The notes beneath the pieces were generated by a model. The model saw nothing but the letters and a program-made list of their open reading frames with translations. It was not told where the DNA came from and did not search any database. A program made the position numbers and the translations under genes. A stretch of DNA of 64,000 bases, from contig CM041086.1 in assembly GCA_023079485.1 (NCBI GenBank), forward strand, positions 13,524,401 through 13,588,400, given 5' to 3'. Source of the DNA: Archilochus colubris. Lineage: Eukaryota > Chordata > Aves > Apodiformes > Trochilidae. This document shows positions 29,208-40,387 of the stretch, one piece after another (the stretch's first letter is position 1; every line of letters starts with the position of its first letter).

Positions 29208-30095
29208 ATGCTGAGAAAGAAACATAGCCACTGGATGTCACCTCACAGGTTTACAGGTCCCCCCAAAGGTTCACTCTCCCAGGATGCTCAGAGCTTCTAT
29301 TTAAAGTTCCCCTTCTTAACAGAATTATGCCTGCCTAGAAGAACAGGGAGCAAACAGCAGCTACGTGGTGAGAAATCCCTTTCCCAGATGTGCTGGGATT
29401 TCTTCCTTCCTGAACTTGCCAAGAATGGCATCCATCAAATAAATATTTCTCTCACTGTATGGACAAAGCAAGAAATCCTGTCACTCAGCACCCAGCTCCA
29501 GGGTGCTCAGGTTGACTTCCATGGCATCCTACAAAATCCTGAGGACCTTGGAGTCTCACTCCCAAAGGATCTCTCTTCCCAAGTGTCAGCAGCTGTTTCC
29601 AGAATCACTTCTGTTTTGCCAGGTGACATTTTAGCTCCTTTAATTTCCTGCCCTTATCTTCACAGCATTTTTGTGGCTACCTACAGATACATTGATCCAA
29701 GCATTACCTTGTCAGTACAGCAATCTATCAGCCTCATTGAGAATATATTGATATATTTGGCCCCCCACAGTTGTACTAAATTCCCTATCAAATCCCATAC
29801 TCTTTTAGAGGAAGGCATAGTTGCACTATGTCCCTTTTTTTCTTTTCCAAAGCTGAGTGGGATTTACCAAAATAAAAGTAGAGCTTCAAAGGAAATTAAA
29901 CCTACTTGTCAGTTTTTAGCAAGCAAAAGAGAAGCAGCAGCCCACCTTAGCAGTGTGGGTGGGTTTGGTCTGTTCCAACAAGGTGCATGCTTTAAGATCA
30001 GGACAATAAATTTGGGTCTCATTCAGCTGAAATCACCAGCCTGCATACAGACTGAAAAAATGGAAAAATTCAGGCTGACATTTAGAATGGAGTGA
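29208..30095 (+). CDS. Uncharacterised 295-codon open frame, coding status unproven
   Basis: This is by far the longest open frame in the window: ATG at 29208 (a G at -3 gives a partial Kozak match), TGA at 30093-30095. An in-frame GTG directly precedes the ATG. I recognise no domain or family. The product would be rich in S, L, I and K. It would be basic and polar near the N-terminus, with moderately hydrophobic stretches at about residues 142-160 and 175-187. It shows no obvious signal peptide, no zinc-finger spacing and no retroviral or reverse-transcriptase motif. It is intronless. No other frame of comparable length overlaps it, so low stop density in all frames does not explain it. AATAAA occurs inside the frame near 29436 and 30003, but none lies just downstream. 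A 16-bp minisatellite follows about 320 bp later. It could be a chance frame, a lineage-specific gene, a lncRNA with an open frame or an old retrocopy. Without conservation or transcript data I rate coding as unlikely but not excluded. Confidence 0.25.
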   Translation: MLRKKHSHWMSPHRFTGPPKGSLSQDAQSFYLKFPFLTELCLPRRTGSKQQLRGEKSLSQMCWDFFLPELAKNGIHQINISLTVWTKQEILSLSTQLQGAQVDFHGILQNPEDLGVSLPKDLSSQVSAAVSRITSVLPGDILAPLISCPYLHSIFVATYRYIDPSITLSVQQSISLIENILIYLAPHSCTKFPIKSHTLLEEGIVALCPFFSFPKLSGIYQNKSRASKEIKPTCQFLASKREAAAHLSSVGGFGLFQQGACFKIRTINLGLIQLKSPACIQTEKMEKFRLTFRME

Positions 30096-30412
30096 AGGAG
30101 TTTTAACTACATTTAACAGTAACTTTTCCATAGCCCTCATCTCTTCATCTCCCTAGCATGAAGCCAATGGGCAATTCATTTGGCAGTCTGCAATGTGCCT
30201 GCTGAGCTGGTGCCAGTCTGGATCACTGCATGGATGGGATGGGATTCAGTGGGCTCTGTTGAGACACCTGATAGGAACTTTGCAGTGTTGAGTCTCATTC
30301 AGCCTTTTAAAATTAAATATGAAAAGTATTTTCATATTTCATATTATATTTCAAAAGTATCCTATGTTCACCACTGGGAAACCAGCTCAGGAGCCTGGCT
30401 GGCTGAGCACTC
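30096..30412. other. Short non-coding spacer
   Basis: Between the long open frame and the minisatellite. It contains a small AT-rich inverted patch at about 30327-30355 (repeated TTTCATATT and ATATGAAA words). Nothing else is recognised. Confidence 0.6.
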
Positions 30413-30508
30413 TGTTAACCCCTGGCTGTGTTAACTCCTGGCTGTGTTAACACCTGGCTGTATTAACCCCTGCTTGTGTTAACCCCTGGCTTTGTTAAGC
30501 CCTGGTTT
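30413..30508. repeat. 16-bp minisatellite, about six units
   Basis: Tandem units of the type TGTTAACCCCTGGCTG start at 30413, 30429, 30445, 30461, 30477 and 30493. Units 1-3 differ from one another mainly at the two bases after GTTAAC. Unit 4 has TATTAAC and a dropped G in GGCTG, unit 5 ends in CTT and unit 6 is decayed. Four of the six units carry the self-complementary hexamer GTTAAC. The array is long enough to be polymorphic between individuals. No function is implied. Confidence 0.93.
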
Positions 30509-31040
30509 AACACAGTGGTTCTGTGCTAAAAAACCTGCAGAGTTATGCTGTAGTTATGCTGTGCTTAGTTCAGTTTGGCTGAGGCTCAGGAAGAAAAGAT
30601 TTAGTCATGACTAGAGCTGCAAATCATCTCCTTAGGTTTCCAGAGTAGATGTATTAAACAAGTTGTTTGTTTTGGAACAGGATTGCAAAGCAGCCATCAA
30701 TGTTAAGGACTTGTTTTCCATGATTGCAGAGTTCTGGCTGCAGTAGCTGCAATCTGCCAGGGCTAACTAAATTTTATTTCTTTCCCTGTGTTATGCTTAT
30801 GTCCAAGCTTTATTGTTTCAGTGACCTATGCCACATGGAAAGTGGTAATATAAGGTTCTTTTTCTCATCCTGGCAATAGGTTTCATCCCTATCTTGAACT
30901 GTAGTTTCTCTGGTTGGAAGGTACTTGTATAATTTCCTGATGCAGGGATGCTTTTTTAATGCTTGTGTTGATAACTCGTACTGTGGTTTGATTAAGGCAC
31001 TTACTTTGCAAAAGCATATGGTTCATTGTGAAATGTCTTC
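30509..31040. other. Non-coding, nothing recognised
   Basis: Ordinary AT-rich sequence between the minisatellite and the CR1 remnant. No open frame, fold or repeat that I can support. Confidence 0.6.
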
Positions 31041-31140
31041 ATAGACCACAGAACCCATGAAAGTAAAGCTGGAAGGGACCTCTGGAGATTTTTTATTCCA
31101 GCCTTCTATTACTGTGTCATATTCAGACACACTTCAGTGG
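31041..31140 (-). mobile_element. Degenerate CR1 retrotransposon 3' end (antisense)
   Basis: Reading the plus strand, ATAGA...CAGAA...AGCTGGAAGGGACCTCTGGAGAT followed by CCAGCCTTCT matches the antisense of the 3'-terminal region of avian CR1 LINEs, typically a CATAGAAT-type octamer, then a GGAAGGGACC core, then GAGATCATCTAGTCCAACCC. The octamer tail is decayed here, the GATCATC part is replaced by a T-rich stretch, and the match fades by about 31140. CR1 copies are usually 5'-truncated, and this one keeps roughly 100 bp, so the insertion is old. The exact boundaries are approximate. Confidence 0.75.
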
Positions 31141-34100
31141 ATTTTGGTGTTTAACCATATGTCACTTGTAACTTCTGTTCACCTCATGAGCAATATTGAC
31201 TTGATTCTACTAAATGGAATGAAGTGAAATCTCAGCTATTAATTGTAATGAGCTGGAGTTTATTTTTAGGAGCTTACAGTACTCAGTGTAGGAGAGCTCT
31301 GTTGTTCTAGCAACTGCCTATGGACCTATCCTCAACAGTAAATCATTGTATTCAAACCTCTACAAGTATTAATAATTCATTTTATTTCCTGCTATCATAA
31401 TATGCATAAAATTGTACTTATCTGCTTTTGGAAACATAACTCTATAAGCCTTCATTCACTCTTTGTTCTTCGTAGGCAGAACTTCAGTGAATATCCATAA
31501 CTAGAGGCATCTTGCAGCTCAGAGAAAATGTCAGGGCATAAATAAGGGCACAGCTCACACTCCACTAAAACTGGGGGAAGACTTGTATTGACAATCAGGA
31601 CAAGTTATACAAGGCTTTAAATGTTTCATCCTCTTTTCAACCATTTTTCCTTTTTCTGTTGTCTCTAATCTCTCTTAAATACAGTTCACCTCATATATGA
31701 TAATGATAAGGAATCCCCAGCTATGGGTGAGAAGCATCTAATAATAGATAGAAACTAGTTGGTGACAGAAGCCTGTTATAGTTTTATTGGATTATGGTGG
31801 CATAAAAATCAGTAGATATTCCCCAGAAAGGAGAATTTTGCAGGGAGATTTTCTTCCTTTTCAAGCCAGAATACTTTATTGCTTAAAGATAGGAGAGACA
31901 TTAGGAAACCTCCAGGGCATTGCTTCTTTTGGGGACTTTATCAGGAACAAGCTAAGTGAATTTGTTTCTTGAAAAGCTTACTGGGTTTTTGCTTCTTTCT
32001 TTTTTTTTCTTTTTTTTTTTTTAATTATTGTTTTTTAAAATTGAACTGGGAAATACTCAAAGGACCTTTGTGACCTTAATTCACATGAGATATAAGGAAG
32101 CATCCCACTAGGTATGAGCTGGAATGTGTGCCTATAAAATATATAATATTCACTTGAAAGCACAGTTCAATTTTAAGACCTTTTCAGATAGATAACAGCT
32201 GTCTCTTTCCTGTCAGACTGTGCACAGCAGAAGTGAAAAATCTTCAGCATGGCTTAACTTTAGAAATGGGAATCTAGTGCTTTTTCTCTGATTATCTCTG
32301 TCTTCTCTTATTTTATTTTTCTCCCCAGCCATCTGCAGCCCCCCCTGAGATCTTTGCTTTCCAAACCCTGGTAAATTTGCATTTGATACAAAAGTGTATA
32401 GACTGAGGACTAAAGTTGCAGTGCTGCTCTTTGCTTTGTTTTCTCTGGAAACAAAGCCACATTTAATAATTTTCATGCTCTCCTCTCCCCTATTCCATTC
32501 TGCTCCTTGCTCTCCCACCTTCCCAAAGTTACTGTCCTGTCAGATGTGATGGTTCATCTCTTTGTAGGGCCTTGCCTGTAGGAGTAAAAAATTAATATTA
32601 AAAAGAAAATATTGCAGGATTTGTTTGTTGGTTGGTTGGGTTTTCTTATATAGTCTGGGTCAGGGATCTGGTACCTTACCCTGGGGTAACTTGTGTGCTA
32701 TAAATCAAAAGTTTTGCTGTTCCATTCATCTGCCACACTCGAAGTTCTGTTTAAATCAGTATAAAACCTGATAAGGAACCAGGCTTTCTTTTTCTTTTTT
32801 TAACTGAAATTATTTTTGTCTTTCAAATTAAGTTTTTCTGTGTCATTTTTAGAATCCCCCCCATGCTTTCCCCAGCTCTCCATGCAGTACAGACTTATCT
32901 GCTCCACACATTCTCCAGTGATTGAAAATGCTGTGCTTTTCACTCCCAGTGCAGCCAAATCAAGCTGAGAAACGTGGCTCTCTTTCTCCTGCATGTCAGT
33001 TTGCAGCATCCTGAACTTACATTTTCATTAACTTGACTTTAACAAAACTTTTCAGCATCCTCCAGGGACAATTGCTCCCTGGTGTAACTGCTCAGAGCTC
33101 CTCTGAAGTCAGACAACTGATGACAATTTCTACCAGCTGAGGTCTGGCCTGAAAACATTGTGTCTGACACCTGAATTCCTCATGAAGCTCCATGTATCCT
33201 AAACTGCTGTCCTTTTGGTGAGCAGGGTTGAATTTTCACCAAGGATACCTGGATGAGAGTGTTTCCCAGCAGAAGTTTCTGCAGCTCTGTCTGCAGACAA
33301 TTTTTTTTCAAATTGGTTTTCATTGAGAGGGGGAAAGGAAAGGCAACCTCATTGGTTTTGAAATGTAATTTTCTTGCTGAATTATTTATTGCCCTTTCTG
33401 CTTGGGTTGCCTCAGGTGTTCTTGCAGGTGACATGCCCTTAAAGCTGATCACATCAATGCCTCTCTGTCTCTTAACTCTCACTTTTCTGTAGTACTACAT
33501 TGCCTTTTGGCTTGCATCTGTTAAGAGTTAGGGCACATCAGCTGCAGAGATACCATGCCAGACAGGTGGAGTTTCAGAAACGAGTCAAAGGTCTTTTCCT
33601 TCATTTTTGTCCTTTCACAGCAGAGAATACTCACAAGGATGCTGTGGTCATTTTTCCTTTTAGTTACATCATGTGATTCTGATTAGGAGATAAATTTATA
33701 ATCTCATTACACCCCCCAGCCCAATCTCTTTCAATTTGGTGAATGTTGTGTTGTTTGACCCATGACTTATCAGACTGCTTGCATGTTATAATTAAAAGCC
33801 AAGCTCAGAAACCACCACTATACTTTATACTAAATATTTAACTCATGTCCTTGTCAGGAAGACAAAACCCTAACCATAGATTTAAAAATGGCCTTCAAAA
33901 TCAGAAACTATTATCTACAAAACGGTTTAGTCTCAATTCAGCCATTTATAATTACTGTACAATATCCAGCATCTGTCTATCCTATTTATATTGCCAAGAT
34001 GAAATTATAACCATGGTTTTATTCTCATTATTTTTATATGAAGAACTAGCATAATCCACATTCTTTACAAAAATAATCACCCTCAGCCATTTAATAGTAT

Positions 34101-36692
34101 TACCTTTTCATTTTCAGTGAGGCTTGAAAATCTCTCTCCATATTATATTTATTGATATTTCTCAAATAAAAGTATTTTTTAGGTATAATTACCTGTTGTT
34201 CTCACTTTGTAAATGTAGCAGAAAGAGCAATGCTACTTCATTACCATCAGTAGCATTAACACTAGATTTACATACTGAAAAAGAAGGTGACAAAGCTCCT
34301 GGAAACAAGAATCTTTGCCAGAGTCTTACTGAACAGTGAGGGTTGTACAGCCAGTAACTAAAAGCTTATTCTCTGCATTCTGACTCAGACTCTAGAACTA
34401 AGCATATATTCCTCATATAAATAATTCCATTGCCATCCGTGGGATAAATTAAATAAATAAAATTGCCAGATAGATGTATGTCTTTAGGCTTTTACTGTGT
34501 AAAACCAATGTAAGTGTGACTGCAAAAAGGAGAGGAAATTCTAGTTTCTGATAAAAGACTTAAGTCTGTGACTTTTTCCAAAACCTCCAGCTGCACCCTC
34601 ACTATTTTTAATTGGTTTGACCTTTGATCCAAGTCTTAAATCCATTTCCCTATTTCTTCAATTTCTGAGGCTCAGCCTTGCCTCACTCCATGCCCTGAGT
34701 CTAAGTAGCAGCAAACTGGAAGTTACCTCTTTGACATCAGCTTTTTTTTTTTCAGTGCTGTGACACAAAAACTGCCTGAACTCTCCTGACCTACCTTTCC
34801 CCAAAAACACATCTTTTGCAAATACTGAGAACTTAGGTGAGCACAGATTTCATAGATTTTGTCATTTTAAATGACCTTGCTGAGAGTGGTTGGGGTCATG
34901 GTGAGCTCTTTCAGAATTAGGAATGTTTTCCCACCCTGGGTATATAGAAAGACCTCCCAGGAAATACCAGCAACTAGTATTTTTCATAAGATGGGGGTTT
35001 AATTTTTCCCTCAGTGCTATCAGATGGTTTTAGGGGGATATTAAAACCCAAACCAAATCCATAGCTTATGGGTGCAACAGCACAGAGGGACTGGTGGCAG
35101 AAGCTTAGTGACTGCTGGTATTGGGATTCTCCACAGGAAATCCAACCAAGGTGTTCCAGTAGCCTCCATTTTAAATAAAAGCATTCTCAGTTAATTATCT
35201 CCTTGTGCCAACTGTCCCTTTGTGGCAGGATTTCAGAAGACATTAAATGTATAATATACACAAAGAAACTAAATTGCAGAGTTGCAATTGCACATAGATC
35301 TCCTTATAGAACAAGGCTTAAAGATTTGGGGTTTCTTTGTTTGGGTTTTGGGGTTGGTTTTTTTTCCTTTGGTAACTGAAAGAAACAACATCCATCACTC
35401 AGAATCCAAGCAAATAATTGAAAAATACAGGGTTAGAACCAGAATTATTTTTTCTTTTAAATCCTGGACTTGAAAAACATTATTTTAAAAATAAGTCAAT
35501 GAGTTTTTTTCTGCTCCTCTTCTGACATTTATGGGAATTGTTTTAGCATCGAGCAGCTAATTTTAGAGGAAAAAGGGAAAGTGGATATACAAAATTCAAG
35601 CTAAATTCTTGAGGAATTGTTGACAGGTTGCTTATTCCCTGCAGTTACAGCAGTCTCAGTACTGGAGACAACTAAAAGTAGCAGAATTTTATTGTAATTT
35701 TATTGAGGGACAGTAACCCTTCAGTAAGTCCTTTTAACCATGATGCAAAACCAGCTGATTTCAAGTTAAGAAAAGTTTTTAAATATCAATATTACAAATG
35801 GAAACAATGAAGACCTAAAGGTCAAATTCTTTGCTGATACATTCAGGCCCCTCAGATCTGGGAGGTTATTTAGCTGCTCTTTTTCTTTGGTTAATTTTAG
35901 ATTTTCGCTCTTTTCAAGCACTGGGAGAGAGCAGATGGTATTGATATTTTGCCCACTTCTATCATCACTAACAGTTCAGTTTGGAAAGTATTTTTGTAGC
36001 TCATTGTCATGGAAATGCTCAGAGAGGAAACTTTAAATCAGCTCTGCCATGTATGGGCTTCTGTAAACTTCTGTTTTCTTTATTTGGGAATGAAATGCAC
36101 CTGTTTGGGGGTTTCAGTGAGAATACATATTTTTTATATCTGTCGTTTTTAGAAAATATGAGCTCCAGGCATTAACTACATAAAATTAACTGTGGAGTAC
36201 AAAATTAAACTTATTAATACTTCTTCAGTATTCAGTACTTCAGGCTTCAGTACTGCAACGACACGTGGTAGCAAAGGCAATGGAGTGGTCTCAGAAACTT
36301 GTCTTAGACCATAAAACATCTGCAAAGGTGTTTTTGACTGTTCATAAGAACCATTAAATATTTATGCCTTCACTAAACTGATCAAAGTAAGTGAGATCAA
36401 TAATGCCCTTTCCTCTGATCCAAAGCCCTTATCACATTGCAGGAAATTCCTAGAGATTTAAACTGAAGGAGACAAGGTCTGCAAGGGAGATAAAGGAGGC
36501 AAACAGCAGAACATAAATTCAGAGAATGTGTTATTCAAAGTGCCCGGGGCAGCCGTGTCTGGGAAGTTTATGTTTTTACTTGTGCTTTTCCTCCACATTC
36601 TTGGGCATGAACCAAGTGGGTTCCTTGACAAGGAAACTCCAAGGTGAGCAAGTGGTCAGGGAATGCCTTGGGTCCTGCAACTACACTGCTTT
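31141..36692. other. Non-coding, no gene recognised
   Basis: No supported exon or RNA gene. A pyrimidine tract lies at 31992-32022 and T-rich runs near 33301 and 34741. The stretch 33.67-34.46 kb is AT-rich with many TAAT/ATAAT words, resembling candidate conserved non-coding sequence, but it has no verifiable element. An imperfect fold-back GGTTTTA/TAAAACC lies around 35025-35047. Confidence 0.6.
31992..32022. repeat. Pyrimidine (T-rich) tract
   Basis: About 31 nt of T with a few C, followed by an AT-rich stretch. A polypyrimidine run of this kind can mimic the tract before a 3' splice site, but no AG with an open exon follows. Confidence 0.8.
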
Positions 36693-36709
36693 AAAAAAAA
36701 AAAAAAAAA
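36693..36709. repeat. Poly(A) run, 17 nt
   Basis: Seventeen consecutive A after CTGCTTT. The preceding sequence has no AATAAA and no recognisable transcript body, so it is listed as a homopolymer only. Confidence 0.88.
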
Positions 36710-39700
36710 CAAACTGAAGACCAAATTAGTTTGTTCAGGACAATTATTCTGAACTTGAAGACACGAGGGGTCTGGTTTAATGTTCAATTTTTATGGTTTT
36801 GAATCTCTGTCTGTCTCCCGAATGATATTTGGTGGCTCATCAATCTGAAAAAGGCAGAAGCAAAAAATCATCTCTAATAAATAGTTTAGACAGCAGTGAG
36901 GAACTGGAAGGTACCAATGCTGGGAAAGCCCTGCCGAAGAAGGCAAGCAGCAAATTAGATTTGGGTTTGTAATTGATGTGGCAGCATGAAAGACAAATGC
37001 AATTTGGGACAGGATTTGGAAAGACATCATGGGACAGAGCAGGATAAAATGTAATATTATATTCAACTCTGAACCAAATAAACAGAAAGGTCAGCTAGGA
37101 GTTAATCAGGATGCAGTGTGCTGCTTCTTAGAGCCACATTCCCCTGGGGATTCTCCTAACTTTAAATGCATTTAGCAGCAAAAATATTTTCTATTCCCTC
37201 AATTTTCTGTCACCCCACAGATTTTGCTTTGTTGTATTCTTTTTCACAACTGAAATGCCTGGCATGATTCTGGTTCTGGACTTCTTCCTGAATTGGTGGT
37301 TGGTGACCACCCTCCCCATCCTTTCAGGAGATTTGACTTCTATTTCTCAGGGGACAGAAGATGCATATTCTGAAGTTCTCTGAAGTTTTCCAGTTCTTTT
37401 CATAAGTGCTTCCTGTGTTACTTGAACTGATGTTTGAATCACAGCAGTCAAGGAAAAGGTGACCCAGAAGGGTCAGTAGCTTCAAAATGATGGTACTGAT
37501 TTTGTAGAGTCTGTTAGCACAATGGCAAAACCACACTCTGAATAGCCCTAAACCTCAATTTTAGTTGAAATTGTATTTTTTTAAAGTTAGAATACTTGAA
37601 AAAAAGCCTGCTTATGTTAACTGACAAACCTTTGTGCTGCCATAGCAGATGGGAACTGTCACCTTGAAATTAGCAAGGAGACAGATAATTTGAAGGTCCA
37701 GATTGGGTGATTTATGGGTTTCCCCTTTTCATTTCAGTGTGATGACAATCTCACTTCAGATCACTCCTGTAATCTAAATGAATGTTGCAAAGCAGAGTAT
37801 GGGCTCTGTAATTATATTTTGCCAACTCATCTTCAAGAAAATGCTGTTAGGATGAAGCTTTAAACCAATCCTATGGTTCAGGGGTCATCTCTAAGTAAGC
37901 TGAATAATACAAGATTCTCTTTGTTGTTTTATTTGATGAGTTACAGTAAAACCTCTAGAACCAAGATCTGTTTATCTAATGAAATATGGTAATCTGAGGT
38001 GGTACATGAGGTCTTAGAATATACATAATACCTAAGAATACCTATGACTGACAGCTCAAGCTTGCTTCAGTCTATTACCAAATGCACTGTAATGTTCTGG
38101 CTTGATTCTATACAAATACAGATTTTCACAATTTCTGCATACCCAGCTTGGCTCTCTAATTTTGCTTGATGGCTTTTTGAAATGATTGCTCATCTAATGG
38201 CAGCCAGAAATTCTATTTTACTTTGTCCTCAAGAAAGTTTTTTCATTTTCATGACATATTTCTTTTGTAAAAATGCTTATTTTAAAAAATACTGCACTTA
38301 AAATTTCCTTTTGGGACTCTTGGATTTAAACAGGAGCTAAGGAAATGATTGGAAATCACTTGGGCATGAATTTGTGCCCACACTTAAGAGTCTCTCAAGT
38401 CTTAGCTGAACATTCCAGGCATTTTATTGAGTCTGTAGGTTCAGAAAAATTATCTGTCTTTTTCAGAAGTCTCCAATTTCTGTGAATGCAGACCAGCACT
38501 GTAACATTGCAAAACCTCTGTGCCTTTTTACTGGCCTTTCTTTAAAGCTGAATACCTAAGGAACTAGAACATTTACAGAAAATGCTCAAATATCCTCCTC
38601 AACTATAAAAAGTCCTTTTGAAAAATTATTTTGATCCAGTACTTCATTTTATTACAGTTATAACTTCCTGGTATTATTATTACAGTTATTCAGGAGTTTA
38701 ACAAGGAGAGAATGAAGAGAAGCCAGTAGCTGAACTTAGATCAGCTTCATGACATGGAAATTTCTGCTCTTTTTTTCTTCAATTAGGACACAGATTCCCA
38801 GAACTGTCGAGTTTAATTCTTTCATTATTTCAGTGATTATGTACACTGCATATCTGTGAAGTCTCTTTATTTTAAAGTTCTTTTATACCAAGCCATCAAT
38901 TGAGGAATTTCTCCTCTGTCCTGTGTTCTCCTCCTCTTTTCCCAATCTAACCACTTTCAGGTACAATTGGAAGCCCTCTCTACCTTTCTGTTCCTCTGGT
39001 AGAAATTTAGAGCAGGAATAAATGTGTCGAAACTCCCATCAGGTGAAATAATAATTTTCCTCATTTATTTTTTTGGTACCTGTGCTCAGAATATATGGAT
39101 CAGAGAGTATGTTGTATAATATCTCCTCCTCTGGAGACAGGCTGGTGTCATTACATTAGCAATACCATTCCCATTCCATCATAATTGATCCTGTGCATAC
39201 AAATAAATAATCTGTGTGAATTTTGCATTAATGTAAGGGGTTTTTGTTTTGTTTTTTTAAAAAGAGGCATTAGAATCCAAGCCTGTAAATGAGTTTTTCT
39301 GAAATATAAAGCTCTTACATCTGTGCTGATGTTTAGCCTTAGCTTTCCAAGCTGCATTGTCTGATGATCAGCTGACACTGGGAAAATATCCCAAATGCTG
39401 TCATTTTGGAATGGTTTTATGGTCAGGGTTGCCTAAATTTTCAGAACTTCCACAAAAAGGGACTTTTGAAAGATTCTGAAAAGAGAGCAAGTACAGATGT
39501 GACAAAGTGAAAGTTTTTATGGGATCCCTGAATTTTCCTTCCTTCTTCCCATGCATATGAAGCAGGGGGCAGGATGCTTCTCTGCAGTGTGGAGTAGCAC
39601 ACAGGGCTTGTGAGAGCATCACAGATGTCTTTTCCTCAAGAGGAGAGAGGGTGCCAAGCACCAGCTGGTGTGTTCATTAAGACCATCTGGGATGTGATCA

Positions 39701-40347
39701 GGGTGCTGGTTTGGTCCCCACATCCCTGACACAAGGATGAAGAAGGAAGGGCAGTCACTGTCAGCTTCAGGAAGGAGCTAGGAGACAGTTTTTCCTCCTC
39801 CTTTGCTCCAAGGAGATCCAGAATGGAGCACGGACACCTCCCTGGGCCCCGTAAAATTCACCAGACTTGAGGGCAAACTCAGTAAGCAGGCAGATTGTCA
39901 GACACCTGGAGAGGGAAAGGCTTTTCAGCTCTCCCAGTATCCCTGCTGATGCTGCCTTGTTGGATGTGTAAGTGCTGGTACTTCAGGGAAGTAACTTCCG
40001 TTCTGGGGATGAACAAAGAGAGGATTCCCCTCCATCTGAGAGGCATCTTTGTCATAGGGGGAGATGAAACAAGAGCTGGAAGATGTGACCAGGCATGTGC
40101 AGAGATGACTGGACCCACTTTGGTTGCCTACAAGTGGAGCAGAGCTGACCTGAGAGCTGATAAAGTACTATTGGGTCTGCTCAGGTGCCCTTTCCAAAGT
40201 TCATGGAAATGGAGATGAGGTTTGCCCTACATCCCAGGAGAGCCAGGATCCAGGTGCTGGGCTGGGATACAGCAGTGAGCTCTTCCCTCCCCCCTAGGGT
40301 ATTAGAAACACTTCATGCTTTTCTCTGTTAGTCCCAGAATTTCTGTG
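36710..40347. other. Non-coding, no gene recognised
   Basis: AT-rich in the first part. About 39.65-40.33 kb is GC-richer and carries overlapping frames on both strands (for example 39895-40218, plus, 107 codons) that I read as compositional. No splice-flanked exon, RNA gene or young repeat was recognised. Confidence 0.6.
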
Positions 40348-40387
40348 TTTTTATTTTATTTTATTTTTTATTATTATTTTATTTTTA
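40348..40387. repeat. (TTTTA)n-like low-complexity tract
   Basis: About 40 bp of T runs broken by single A, with units TTTTA and TTA. It is a simple A/T repeat without other features. Confidence 0.85.
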
